From: Eledone cirrhosa
Taxonomy: Eukaryota > Mollusca > Cephalopoda > Octopoda > Eledonidae
NCBI GenBank assembly: GCA_964016885.1
Contig: OZ024740.1
Coordinates: forward strand, 3,664,836 to 3,728,835
Length of the DNA stretch: 64,000 nucleotides
Direction of reading: 5' to 3'
A program made the translations under genes and the position numbers. Positions within the stretch are counted from its first letter, which is position 1; every line of letters starts with the position of its first letter. Of this stretch, positions 22,431 to 34,086 are shown one piece after another. The notes under the pieces were generated by a model that was not told the origin of the DNA, did no database searches, and saw only the letters and a program-made list of their open reading frames with translations.

Positions 22431-23581
22431 GTAGGTGGTGTAGGTGGTGTAGGTGGTGTTGGTGGTGTAGGTGGTGTAGGTGGTGTTGGTGGTGTGGGTG
22501 GTGTAGGTGGTGTTGGTGGTGTGGGTGGTGTAGGTGGTGTGGGTGGTGTTGGTGGTGTTAGTGGTGTAGGTGGTGTTGGTGGTGTGGGTGGTGTAGGTGG
22601 TGTTGGTGGTGTAGGTGGTGTAGGTGGTGTTGGTGGTGTGGGTGGTGTAGGTGGTGTGGGTGGTGTTGGTGGTGTAGGTGGTGTAGGTTGTGTTGGTGGT
22701 GTGGGTGGTGTAGGTGGTGTTGGTGGTGTTGGTGGTGTAGGTGGTGTTGGTGGTGTAGGTGGTGTTGGTGGTGTGGGTGGTGTTGGTGGTGTAGGTGGTG
22801 TTGGTGGTGTTGGTGGTGTAGGTGGTGTTGGTGGTGTAGGTGGTGTTGGTGGTGTAGGTGGTGTAGGTGGTGTGGGTGGTGTTGGTGGTGTAGGTGGTGT
22901 TGGTGGTGTTGGTGGTGTAGGTGGTGTTGGTGGTGTAGGTGGTGTTGGTGGTGTAGGTGGTGTAGGTGGTGTTGGTGGTGTAGGTGGTGTTGGTGGTGTT
23001 GGTGTTGTAGGTGGTGTAGGTGGTGTAGGTGGTGTAGGTGGTGTAGGTGGTGTAGGTGGTGTTGGTGGTGTAGGTGGTGTAGGTGGTGTAGGTGGTGTAG
23101 GTGGTGTTGGTGGTGTTGGTGGTGTAGGTGGTGTTGGTGGTGTAGGTGGTGTAGGTGGTGTTGGTGGTGTTGGTGGTGTGGGTGGTGTTGGTGGTGTAGG
23201 TAGTGTTGGTGTTGTAGGTGGTGTAGGTGGTGTAGGTGGTGTAGGTGGTGTTGGTGGTGTAGGTGGTGTAGTGGTGTAGGTGGTGTAGGTGGTGTAGGTG
23301 GTGTTGGTGGTGTAGGTGGTGTTGGTGGTGTAGGTGGTGTAGGTGGTGTAGGTGGTGTAGGTGGTGTTGGTGGTGTTGGTGGTGTAGGTGGTGTTGGTGG
23401 TGTTGGTGGTGTAGGTGGTGTTGGTGTTGTAGGTGGTGTAGGTGGTGTAGGTGGTGTAGGTGGTGTTGGTGGTGTAGGTGGTGTAGGTGGTGTAGGTGGT
23501 GTAGGTGGTGTTGGTGGTGTTGGTGGTGTAGGTGGTGTTGGTGGTGTAGGTGGTGTAGGTGGTGTAGGTGGTGTTGGTGGT

Positions 23582-26500
23582 GTGGGTGGTGTTGGTGGTG
23601 TAGGTGGTGTTGGTGGTGTAGGTGGTGTAGGTGGTGTAGGTGGTGTAGGTGGTGTAGGTGGTGTTGGTGGTGTGGGTGGTGTTGGTGGTGTAGGTGGTGT
23701 TGGTGTTGTAGGTGGTGTAGGTGGTGTAGGTGGTGTAGGTGGTGTAGGTGGTGTTGGTGGTGTAGGTGGTGTAGGTGGTGTCAGTGGTGTAGGTGGTGTA
23801 GGTGGTGTGGGTGGTGTTGGTGGTGTAGGTGGTGTTGGTGTTGTAGGTGGTGTAGGTGGTGTAGGTGGTGTAGGTGGTGTAGGTGGTGTTGGTGGTGTAG
23901 GTGGTGTAGGTGGTGTCAGTGGTGTAGGTGGTGTAGGTGGTGTGGGTGGTGTTGGTGGTGTGGGTGGTGTTGGTGGTGTAGGTGGTGTAGGTGGTGTAGG
24001 TGGTGTAGGTGGTGTTGGTGGTGTGGGTGGTGTTGGTGGTGTAGGTGGTGTTGGTGTTGTAGGTGGTGTAGGTGGTGTAGGTGGTGTAGGTGGTGTAGGT
24101 GGTGGTGGTGGTGTAGGTGGTGTAGGTGGTGTCAGTGGTGTAGGTGGTGTAGGTGGTGTAGGTGGTGTAGGTGGTGTTGGTGGTGTAGGTGGTGTTGGTG
24201 GTGTAGGTGGTGTAGGTGGTGTAGGTGGTGTTGGTGGTGTAGGTGGTGTAGGTGGTGTTGGTGGTGTGGGTGGTGTAGGTGGTGTTGGTGGTGTGGGTGG
24301 TGTAGGTGGTGTGGGTGGTGTTGGTGGTGTTAGTGGTGTAGGTGGTGTAGGTGGTGTTGGTGGTGTAGGTGGTGTTGGTGGTGTGGGTGGTGTTGGTGGT
24401 GTAGGTGGTGTTGGTGGTGTTGGTGGTGTAGGTGGTGTTGGTGGTGTAGGTGGTGTCAGTGGTGTAGGTGGTGTAGGTGGTGTAGGTGGTGTTGGTGGTG
24501 TAGGTGGTGTAGGTGGTGTCAGTGGTGTAGGTGGTGTAGGTGGTGTAGGTGGTGTTGGTGGTCTAGGCGGTGTAGGTGGTGTCAGTGGTGTAGGTGGTGT
24601 TGGTGGTGTGGGTGGTGTAGGTGGTGTTGGTGGTGTAGGTGGTGTAGGTGGTGTTGGTGGTGTAGGTGGTGTAGGTGGTGTAGGTGGTGTTGGTGGTGTA
24701 GGTGGTGTCAGTGGTGTAGGTGGTGTAGGTGGTGTAGGTGGTGTTGGTGGTGTAGGTCGTGTAGGTGGTGTCAGTGGTGTAGGTGGTGTTGGTGGTGTGG
24801 GTGGTGTAGGTGGTGTGGGTGGTGTAGGTGGTGTAGGTGGTGTTGGTGGTGTGGGTGGTGTAGGTGGTGTGGGTGGTGTTGGTGGTGTAGGTGGTGTAGG
24901 TGGTGTTGGTGGTGTGGGTGGTGTAGGTGGTGTTGGTGGTGTTGGTGGTGTAGGTGGTGTTGGTGGTGTAGGTGGTGTTGGTGGTGTAGGTGGTGTAGGT
25001 GGTGTGGGTGGTGTTGGTGGTGTAGGTGGTGTTGGTGGTGTAGGTGGTGTCAGTGGTGTAGCTGGTGTTGGTGGTGTGGGTGGTGTAGGTGGTGTTGGTG
25101 TTGTAGGTGGTGTTGGTGGTGTTGGTGGTGTAGGTGGTGTAGGTGGTGTTGGTGTTGTAGGTGGTGTAGGTGGTGTTGGTGGTGTGGGTGGTGTAGGTGG
25201 TGTGGGTGGTGTTGGTGGTGTAGGTGGTGTAGGTGGTGTTGGTGGTGTGGGTGGTGTAGGTAGTGTAGGTGGTGTTGGTGTTGTAGGTGGTGTAGGTGGT
25301 GTAGGTGGTGTTGGTGCTGTTGGTGGTGTAGGTGGTGTTGGTGGTGTAGGTGGTGTAGATGGTGTTGGTGGTGTTGGTGGTGTTGGTGGTGTAGGTGGTG
25401 TAGGTGGTGTAGGTGGTGTAGGTGGTGTTGGTGGTGTAGGTGGTGTAGGTGGTGTCAGTGGTGTAGGTGGTGTAGGTGGTGTAGGTGGTGTAGGTGGTGT
25501 TGGTGGTGTAGGTGGTGTTGGTGGTGTAGGTGGTGTAGGTGGTGTAGGTGGTGTAGGTGGTGTTGGTGGTGTTGGTGGTGTAGGTGGTGTTGGTGGTGTT
25601 GGTGGTGTAGGTGGTGTTGGTGTTGTAGGTGGTGTAGGTGGTGTAGGTGGTGTAGGTGGTGTTGGTGGTGTAGGTGGTGTAGGTGGTGTAGGTGGTGTAG
25701 GTGGTGTTGGTGGTGTTGGTGGTGTAGGTGGTGTTGGTGGTGTAGGTGGTGTAGGTGGTGTAGGTGGTGTTGGTGGTGTGGGTGGTGTTGGTGGTGTAGG
25801 TGGTGTTGGTGTTGTAGGTGGTGTAGGTGGTGTAGGTGGTGTAGGTGGTGTAGGTGGTGTAGGTGGTGTTGGTGGTGTGGGTGGTGTTGGTGGTGTAGGT
25901 GGTGTTGGTGTTGTAGGTGGTGTAGGTGGTGTAGGTGGTGTAGGTGGTGTAGGTGGTGTTGGTGGTGTAGGTGGTGTAGGTGGTGTCAGTGGTGTAGGTG
26001 GTGTAGGTGGTGTGGGTGGTGTTGGTGGTGTAGGTGGTGTTGGTGTTGTAGGTGGTGTAGGTGGTGTAGGTGGTGTAGGTGGTGTTGGTGGTGTAGGTGG
26101 TGTAGGTGGTGTCAGTGGTGTAGGTGGTGTAGGTGGTGTGGGTGGTGTTGGTGGTGTGGGTGGTGTTGGTGGTGTAGGTGGTGTAGGTGATGTAGGTGGT
26201 GTAGGTGGTGTTGGTGGTGTGGGTGGTGTTGGTGGTGTAGGTGGTGTTGGTGTTGTAGGTGGTGTAGGTGGTGTAGGTGGTGTTGGTGGTGTAGGTGGTG
26301 TTGGTGGTGTAGGTGGTGTAGGTGGTGTCAGTGGTGTAGGTGGTGTAGGTGGTGTAGGTGGTGTAGGTGGTGTTGGTGGTGTAGGTGGTGTTGGTGGTGT
26401 AGGTGGTGTAGGTGGTGTAGGTGGTGTTGGTGGTGTAGGTGGTGTAGGTGGTGTTGGTGGTGTGGGTGGTGTAGGTGGTGTTGGTGGTGTGGGTGGTGTA

Positions 26501-29500
26501 GGTGGTGTGGGTGGTGTTGGTGGTGTTAGTGGTGTAGGTGGTGTAGGTGGTGTTGGTGGTGTAGGTGGTGTTGGTGGTGTTGGTGGTGTAGGTGGTGTTG
26601 GTGGTGTTGGTGCTGTAGGTGGTGTTGGTGGTGTAGGTGGTGTCAGTGGTGTAGGTGGTGTAGGTGGTGTAGGTGGTGTTGGTGGTGTAGGTGGTGTAGG
26701 TGGTGTCAGTGGTGTAGGTGGTGTAGGTGGTGTTGGTGGTCTAGGCGGTGTAGGTGGTGTCAGTGGTGTAGGTGGTGTTGGTGGTGTGAGTGGTGTAGGT
26801 GGTGTTGGTGGTGTAGGTGGTGTAGGTGGTGTTGGTGGTGTAGGTGGTGTAGGTGGTGTAGGTGGTGTTGGTGGTGTAGGTGGTGTCAGTGGTGTAGGTG
26901 GTGTAGGTGGTGTAGGTGGTGTAGGTGGTGTTGGTGGTGTAGGTCGTGTAGGTGGTGTCAGTGGTGTAGGTGGTGTTGGTGGTGTGGGTGGTGTAGGTGG
27001 TGTGGGTGGTGTAGGTGGTGTAGGTGGTGTTGGTGGTGTGGGTGGTGTAGGTGGTGTGGGTGGTGTTGGTGGTGTGGGTGGTGTAGGTGGTGTTGGTGGT
27101 GTGGGTGGTGTAGGTGGTGTTGGTGGTGTTGGTGGTGTAGGTGGTGTTGGTGGTGTAGGTGGTGTTGGTGGTGTAGGTGGTGTAGGTGGTGTGGGTGGTG
27201 TTTGTGGTGTAGGTGGTGTTGGTGGTGTAGGTGGTGTCAGTGGTGTAGCTGGTGTTGGTGGTGTGGGTGGTGTAGGTGGTGTTGGTGTTGTAGGTGGTGT
27301 AGGTGGTGTTGGTGGTGTGGGTGGTGTAGGTGGTGTGGGTGGTGTTGGTGGTGTAGGTGGTGTAGGTGGTGTTGGTGGTGTGGGTGGTGTTGGTGTTGTA
27401 GGTGGTGTAGGTGGTGTAGGTGGTGTTGGTGGTGTGGGTGGTGTAGGTAGTGTAGGTGGTGTTGGTGTTGTAGGTGGTGTAGGTGGTGTAGGTGGTGTTG
27501 GTGGTGTTGGTGGTGTAGGTGGTGTTGGTGGTGTAGGTGGTGTAGATGGTGTTGGTGGTGTTGGTGTTGTAGGTGGTGTAGGTGGTGTAGGTGGTGTTGG
27601 TGGTGTGGGTGGTGTAGGTGGTGTGGGTGGTGTTGGTGGTGTAGGTGGTGTAGCTGGTGTAGGTGGTGTAGGTGGTGTTGGTTGTGTTGGTGGTGTTGGT
27701 GGTGTAGGTGGTGTTGGTGGTGTAGGTGGTGTGGGTGGTGTTGGTGGTGTAGGTGGTGTAGGTGGTGTTGGTGGTGTGGGTGGTGTAGGTGGTGTTGGTG
27801 GTGTAGGTGGTGTAGGTGGTGTTGGTGGTGTAGGTGGTGTAGGTGGTGTTGGTGGTGTGGGTGGTGTAGGTGGTGTTGGTGGTGTAGGTGGTGTAGGTGG
27901 TGTTGGTGTTGTAGGTGGTGTAGGTGGTGTAGGTGGTGTTGGTGGTGTTGGTGGTGTAGGTGGTGTTGGTGGTGTAGGTGGTGTAGGTGGTGTTGGTGTT
28001 GTAGGTGGTGTAGGTGGTGTAGGTGGTGTTGGTGGTGTGGGTGGTGTAGGTGGTGTGGGTGGTGTTGGTGGTGTAGGTGGTGTAGGTGTTGTAGGTGGTG
28101 TAGGTGGTGTTGGTTGTGTTGGTGGTGTTGGTGGTGTAGCTGGTGTTGGTGTTGTAGGTGGTGTAGGTGGTGTTGGTGGTGTGGGTGGTGTAGGTGGTGT
28201 AGGTGGTGTTGGTGGTGTTGGTGGTGTAGGTGGTGTTGGTGGTGTTGGTGGTGTTGGTGGTGCTGGTGGTGTTGGTGGTGTTGGTGGTGTAGGTGGTGTT
28301 GCAGGTGTAGGTGGTGTGGGTGGTGTAGGTGGTGTAGGTGGTGTTGGTGTTGTAGGTGGTGTAGGTGGTGTAGGTGGTGTAGGTGGTGTAGGTGGTGTTG
28401 GTGGTGTAGGTGGTGTAGGTGGTGTCAGTGGTGTAGGTGGTGTAGGTGGTGTGGGTGGTGTTGGTGGTGTGGGTGGTGTTGGTGGTGTAGGTGGTGTAGG
28501 TGGTGTAGGTGGTGTAGGTGGTGTTGGTGGTGTGGGTGGTGTTGGTGGTGTAGGTGGTGTTGGTGTTGTAGGTGGTGTAGGTGGTGTAGGTGGTGTTGGT
28601 GGTGTAGGTGGTGTTGGTGGTGTAGGTGGTGTAGGTGGTGTCAGTGGTGTAGGTGGTGTAGGTGGTGTAGGTGGTGTAGGTGGTGTTGGTGGTGTAGGTG
28701 GTGTTGGTGGTGTAGGTGGTGTAGGTGGTGTAGGTGGTGTTGGTGGTGTAGGTGGTGTAGGTGGTGTTGGTGGTGTGGGTGGTGTAGGTGGTGTTGGTGG
28801 TGTGGGTGGTGTAGGTGGTGTGGGTGGTGTTGGTGGTGTTAGTGGTGTAGGTGGTGTAGGTGGTGTTGGTGGTGTAGGTGGTGTTGGTGGTGTGGGTGGT
28901 GTTGGTGGTGTAGGTGGTGTTGGTGGTGTTGGTGGTGTAGGTGGTGTTGGTGGTGTAGGTGGTGTAGGTGGTGTAGGTGGTGTAGGTGGTGTTGGTGGTG
29001 TAGGTGGTGTAGGTGGTGTCAGTGGTGTAGGTGGTGTAGGTGGTGTAGGTGGTGTTGGTGGTCTAGGCGGTGTAGGTGGTGTCAGTGGTGTAGGTGGTGT
29101 TGGTGGTGTGGGTGGTGTAGGTGGTGTTGGTGGTGTAGGTGGTGTAGGTGGTGTTGGTGGTGTAGGTGGTGTAGGTGGTGTAGGTGGTGTTGGTGGTGTA
29201 GGTGGTGTCAGTGGTGTAGGTGGTGTAGGTGGTGTAGGTGGTGTTGGTGGTGTAGGTCGTGTAGGTGGTGTCAGTGGTGTAGGTGGTGTTGGTGGTGTGG
29301 GTGGTGTAGGTGGTGTGGGTGGTGTAGGTGGTGTAGGTGGTGTTGGTGGTGTGGGTGGTGTAGGTGGTGTGGGTGGTGTTGGTGGTGTAGGTGGTGTAGG
29401 TGGTGTTGGTGGTGTGGGTGGTGTAGGTGGTGTTGGTGGTGTTGGTGGTGTAGGTGGTGTTGGTGGTGTAGGTGGTGTTGGTGGTGTAGGTGGTGTAGGT

Positions 29501-30690
29501 GGTGTGGGTGGTGTTTGTGGTGTAGGTGGTGTTGGTGGTGTAGGTGGTGTCAGTGGTGTAGCTGGTGTTGGTGGTGTGGGTGGTGTAGGTGGTGTTGGTG
29601 TTGTAGGTGGTGTAGGTGGTGTTGGTGGTGTGGGTGGTGTAGGTGGTGTGGGTGGTGTAGGTGGTGTGGGTGGTGTTGGTGGTGTAGGTGGTGTAGGTGG
29701 TGTTGGTGGTGTGGGTGGTGTAGGTGGTGTTGGTGGTGTTGGTGGTGTAGGTGGTGTTGGTGTTGTAGGTGGTGTAGGTGGTGTAGGTGGTGTTGGTGGT
29801 GTGGGTGGTGTAGGTAGTGTAGGTGGTGTTGGTGTTGTAGGTGGTGTAGGTGGTGTAGGTGGTGTTGGTGGTGTTGGTGGTGTAGGTGGTGTTGGTGGTG
29901 TAGGTGGTGTAGATGGTGTTGGTGGTGTTGGTGTTGTAGGTGGTGTAGGTGGTGTAGGTGGTGTTGGTGGTGTGGGTGGTGTAGGTGGTGTGGGTGGTGT
30001 TGGTGGTGTAGGTGGTGTAGCTGGTGTAGGTGGTGTAGGTGGTGTTGGTTGTGTTGGTGGTGTTGGTGGTGTAGGTGGTGTTGGTGGTGTAGGTGGTGTG
30101 GGTGGTGTTGGTGGTGTAGGTGGTGTAGGTGGTGTTGGTGGTGTGGGTGGTGTAGGTGGTGTTGGTGGTGTAGGTGGTGTAGGTGGTGTTGGTGGTGTAG
30201 GTGGTGTAGGTGGTGTTGGTGGTGTGGGTGGTGTAGGTGGTGTTGGTGGTGTAGGTGGTGTAGGTGGTGTTGGTGTTGTAGGTGGTGTAGGTGGTGTAGG
30301 TGGTGTTGGTGGTGTTGGTGGTGTAGGTGGTGTTGGTGGTGTAGGTGGTGTAGGTGGTGTTGGTGTTGTAGGTGGTGTAGGTGGTGTAGGTGGTGTTGGT
30401 GGTGTGGGTGGTGTAGGTGGTGTGGGTGGTGTTGGTGGTGTAGGTGGTGTAGGTGGTGTAGGTGGTGTAGGTGGTGTTGGTTGTGTTGGTGGTGTTGGTG
30501 GTGTAGGTGGTGTTGGTGTTGTAGGTGGTGTAGGTGGTGTTGGTGGTGTGGGTGGTGTAGGTGGTGTAGGTGGTGTTGGTGGTGTTGGTGGTGTAGGTGG
30601 TGTTGGTGGTGTTGGTGGTGTTGGTGGTGCTGGTGGTGTTGGTGGTGTTGGTGGTGTAGGTGGTGTTGCAGGTGTAGGTGGTGTGGGTGG
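23582..30690. repeat. Higher-order repeat, three copies of 2.2-2.4 kb
   Basis: Rare variants recur in the same order three times: CTAGGCGG at about 24563, 26741 and 29063; GGTCGTGTAGG at about 24756, 26943 and 29256; GTAGCTGGTG near 25058, 27247 and 29559; GTAGATGG near 25356, 27543 and 29909. Intervals for the first two (2178, 2322; 2187, 2313) are multiples of nine, so length changes between copies are whole units. Confidence 0.88.
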
Positions 30691-30727
30691 TGTAGGTGGT
30701 GTAGGTGGTGTTGGTGGTGTAGGTGGT

Positions 30728-30817
30728 GTTGATAGTCCCTATCATCTCATTTCTACAGCTGAGTAAACTGGAGCAATGTGAAATAAAGTGTCTTGCTCAA
30801 GGAAACAACACATCATA
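30728..30817 (-). mobile_element. Family-1 SINE fragment at the satellite edge
   Basis: The reverse complement of CCCTATCATCTCATTTCTAC...GCTCAAGGAAACAACACATC, the middle body of the SINE seen at 7660-7993 and 54760-55118. Both the tRNA head and the LINE-type tail are missing. The satellite joins it directly on the left, (TA)n on the right. Confidence 0.85.
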
Positions 30818-31003
30818 TATATATATATGTCAATACTCATCTTTTTCCATTTCTCTGAGGGTTCTTAACCCTACTATCAGGCTAAATAATTTCTTTAATT
30901 TCTTTAGACAAAATATGGTGATAGCTTACATTTATAATAATTTATATACATATATGTATATACATGCATACATAAATATATACATACATACTTACATATA
31001 TAT

Positions 31004-31007
<4 letters not shown>

Positions 31008-31035
<28 letters not shown>

Positions 31036-34030
31036 TTTACGTCCGCTTTTCCCTGCTTGCAAGGGTGGGACGGGTCTTATTCAGCACAGCATCTCTCCAC
31101 TCGTCACGGTCCCTCGTCATCTCCACTGTGAGCTTCAATGATCTGAGGTCTGTTCTCACCACCTCCGCCCATGTTTTTCGTGGTCTACCTCTACCACGTC
31201 TTCCTTCAACTGGCATTTCCTGGCACTTCTTCACCCATCGGTCATCCTCCATGCGCATCACATGTCCATACCACCTCAGTCTCCTCTCCCGTACACTACA
31301 TTCTATCCCTCTCAGACACAGTCTCTCTCTCAACACATTTATGCTGGGTCGTTCATGCACATTTACACTGCACATCCAACGGAGCATGCTTGCCTCATTT
31401 CTCTCCAGCCATCGCATATCCCCTGCAGTTGCTGCCCATGTCTCACTACCATGCAACATCGCGCTCCTCACACAGGCATCATACAACCGGCCTTTCGTAC
31501 GCAGGGAGAAACCCTTCTTCGTCAACAGAGGAAGCAGCTCCCTAAACTTCTTCCAACCCGTCCTTATTCTAGATACTATGGCCTCGGAACACCCTCCTCC
31601 CATGCTAATCTGATCTCCTAGGTACCGGAAGCTATCCACCACTTCTATAGCGCCCTCTTGCATTTGAAAAATGTGTCTATCAGTGAGACTTCTACTGTCT
31701 AATTTCCCTGTACATCTACTGCATACATATTTCTCCCTACCTGTTAGTTTGCCTGCTATCCCGCTACATCTCTTGTGTACCCAGGATCTGCATTGTGTGC
31801 ATTTTATAGAATTTATGCCAGTTCCTTTTCTGCATATCGAACATGGCCATTTCCCTGACGGAATCAGGGTTTTGTCCTCTTTTCTACTCATCAACACTTT
31901 TGTCTTAGCTAGATTCACTCTCAGTCCTCTTGCTTCCAACTGCTGTTTCCATAGCCAGAATTTATTCTCTAGCTCCTCTACTGATTCTGCTATAAGAACC
32001 AGATCGTCAGCATAGAGAAGTTCCCATGGACAGCCAGTCTTAAACTCCTCTGTTATGGCTTGAAGGACTATAATGAACAAGAGCGGGCTGAGGACCGAAC
32101 CCTGATATACTCCTACTTGTATCTGGAATTCCTCACTAAACTCCATTCCTACCCTGACTTTACTGAGAGTACCTCTGTACAAAGTTTGCACTGTCCTCAC
32201 AAGCCATTCCTCAACACCTAGCTTCCTTAGGGACCACCAGATGACAGATCGGGGTACCCTATCAAAGGCCTTCTCTAGGTCAACAAAGGCCAAGTATAGT
32301 GGCTTATTCTTCTCTAAGAACCTCTCTTGCATTTGTCTCACCAAGAAGAGGGCATCTGTTGTACTCTTCCCAGGCACAAAACCAAACTGCATCTCATCTA
32401 GTTTTACCCTTTCTCTAATTAGTTGTGCTAAAATCCTTTCTGCCACTTTCATAACCTGATCTATCAGTTTTATACCCCTATAATTGCTCCTCTCCAAAGC
32501 ATCCCCTTTACCTTTGTAGCAATTTATGAGAATACTGCTGCACCAGTCTTTGGGTATGACCCCACCATATATAGCCTGATTGATGATGCGTGCAACCAGT
32601 TTAGTGCCTACGTCCTCTGATGCCTTCAGCATCTCAGCAACTATTCCCGATGGTCCGGCCGCCTTACCATTCTTCATTTTCCTAATCGCCTCTTGGACCC
32701 TATATTCGTCAATCTCAATAGCTGGTCCCTCTGTCGGATCTACCCAGGGTAATTTCTCTCTCTCCCATTCGTTCTCCACATTCATCAGTCTCTCATAATG
32801 ACATTTCCAGGCCTCCTTTTTCTGATCATTCGTGACACTAAGTACACCGGCATCATCCCGGACACATTTATCTCCAACAACATCCTGATTTGCATTGACA
32901 CACTGCCTTGCAATGTGGAACACCGCACGCCTCTGATCTTCCCATCGCAGAACATTGGCAAACCTCCTACTCTCTGCCTCCCTGCGTGCTAAGTACACCT
33001 GATGTCTAGCTTCTCTCTTAGTGGCTGTATATTCTTCCCTACTCCCACCCTTTTTCCAAGCCTTCCATGCTAGTCTTTTGTCTCTAATAGCCTTATCTAC
33101 TGTGCCGTTCCACCACCAGGTCACTCTCTGTCTAGTTGGAGCTCTGCTCCAGCCACAGGTTTCATCAGTAGCCTGCAGCAAGTTGTCACGTAAGAACTTC
33201 CAGTTATTATCTATGTCATACGTCTCTAAATCGTCTTCTTTTTCGTCATATACATCTTGAAGGGCTTTCCTAAATTTGTATTTTAGTGAAAGGTCTTTTA
33301 GCTTCCATACCTTTCTTCTCCACACCTTCCTATATGTCTCATTCCATCTCTTGCTTACTGAGATATCACTAACAACTAACCTATGCTGTGGGGTACATTC
33401 TTCCCCAGGGTATGCCTTGGTATTAGACACTATCTGCCTGTCCCGCTGCCTAACTAGCAGGAAGTCAATCTGGCTTATGTGCTCACCAGATTTGTAGGTT
33501 ATTAGGTGATTGGCAGGTTTCTGGAAGTTTGTGTTGCAAATAGTCAATGTACTCGCATCACAAAATTCAAGAAGTCTCACTCCTTCATTTCTTGAACCGT
33601 AACCGTGCCCACCATGTACCCCAGTGTAACCATCCTGGAGCTGTCCAACATGACCATTGAAGTCTCCTGCTAGCATAACGATGTCTCTGTCCTCTGTCAT
33701 TGTGGTTGTTTGCAAAAGTTGCTCATAAAAGCAGTCTTTCTCATCTTTGCCTAGGCCTGCTTAGGGAGCATAGACCGAGATGATTGTCAGTAGTCTCCTA
33801 CCTACAACTAATCTAAGCTTAATTATTCGATTACTAACTCGAACTACCTCTATTGCCTTATTGATCCATTTCTCAGCCAGAAAAATGCCTACTCCCCCTA
33901 ACCCATCATCCTTACCTACCCAGAATAGCCTATAGCTAAGACGCTTGCCTACGACTAGTCTCGCAGAGGCACCTCTCCATCTCACTTCTTGCACGCAGCA
34001 CACATCCACCTGCCTTCTCTCCAGCATCTA
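31008..34030 (-). mobile_element. RTE-like LINE, best-preserved copy (subtype C)
   Basis: About 3 kb on the minus strand, coding almost from end to end. There is practically no 3' UTR: the stop codon TAA lies in GACGTAAAATGATGATG at 31037-31039, directly before (ATG)n. The 5' end breaks at 34027-34030 into (TA)n, inside the endonuclease coding sequence and a few codons downstream of the point where the 2022-5369 copy is cut. No target-site duplication could be identified because the 5' side is a microsatellite. Confidence 0.93.
31037..34027 (-). pseudogene. Endonuclease/reverse transcriptase ORF with PHD-like finger, one in-frame stop
   Basis: The protein would nick genomic DNA and copy the element's RNA at the nick. 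Seen in order: APE-type endonuclease (CCVQEVRWRG, GDFNGHVGQ at about 33671-33642, HRLVVSD); a conserved linker with EEDDLETYDIDNNWKFLRD-like and VTWWWNG segments; reverse transcriptase (AFVDLEKAFDR near 32290-32258, QGSVLSPLLF, catalytic YADD at 32014-32003); PHD-like C4HC3 finger (CSIC, CTQC, WVHKRC, CSRC, about 31845-31710); C-terminal domain with RRLRWYGHVMRM and GRGRPRKTW. The only break I see is a TAA at about 33763-33761, where other copies have CAA (Gln) after YAP. The N-terminus before MLERR is missing. Length from MLERR is about 996 codons, close to full for RTE-type ORFs. Confidence 0.9.

Positions 34031-34086
<56 letters not shown>

Larger units (their letters stand above)
14760..30732. 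repeat. 16-kb satellite with 9-bp unit GGTGGTGTN
   Basis: Roughly 1,770 units. The ninth base is A, T or G in most units (C mainly before AGT), while the other eight are strongly conserved. On the plus strand N is the wobble base of a valine codon (Gly-Gly-Val); on the minus strand it is the wobble base of a proline codon (Pro-Pro-Thr). This is why very long frames stay open on both strands. I found plus-frame breaks only at about 18375, 20219 and 23270. The plus strand is almost free of C and has closely spaced GG tracts. The right end fuses to a SINE fragment, the left end to the spaced repeat. There are no start context, splice sites or unique flanking coding sequence, so I do not call a gene. 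Confidence 0.95.

Noticed and set aside
14746..30766. Very long reading frames of Gly-Gly-Val (plus) and Pro-Pro-Thr, His-rich or Thr/Asn/Tyr-rich (minus), up to about 2,400 codons
   Set aside because: They follow automatically from a 9-bp unit without stop codons in those frames, occur on both strands, and the longest ends inside a SINE. No promoter, splice or unique N- or C-terminal coding sequence is visible.
31171..33497. Plus-strand frames within the 31-34 kb LINE
   Set aside because: Antisense shadows of the LINE reading frame; composition fits the complement of the RT codons.
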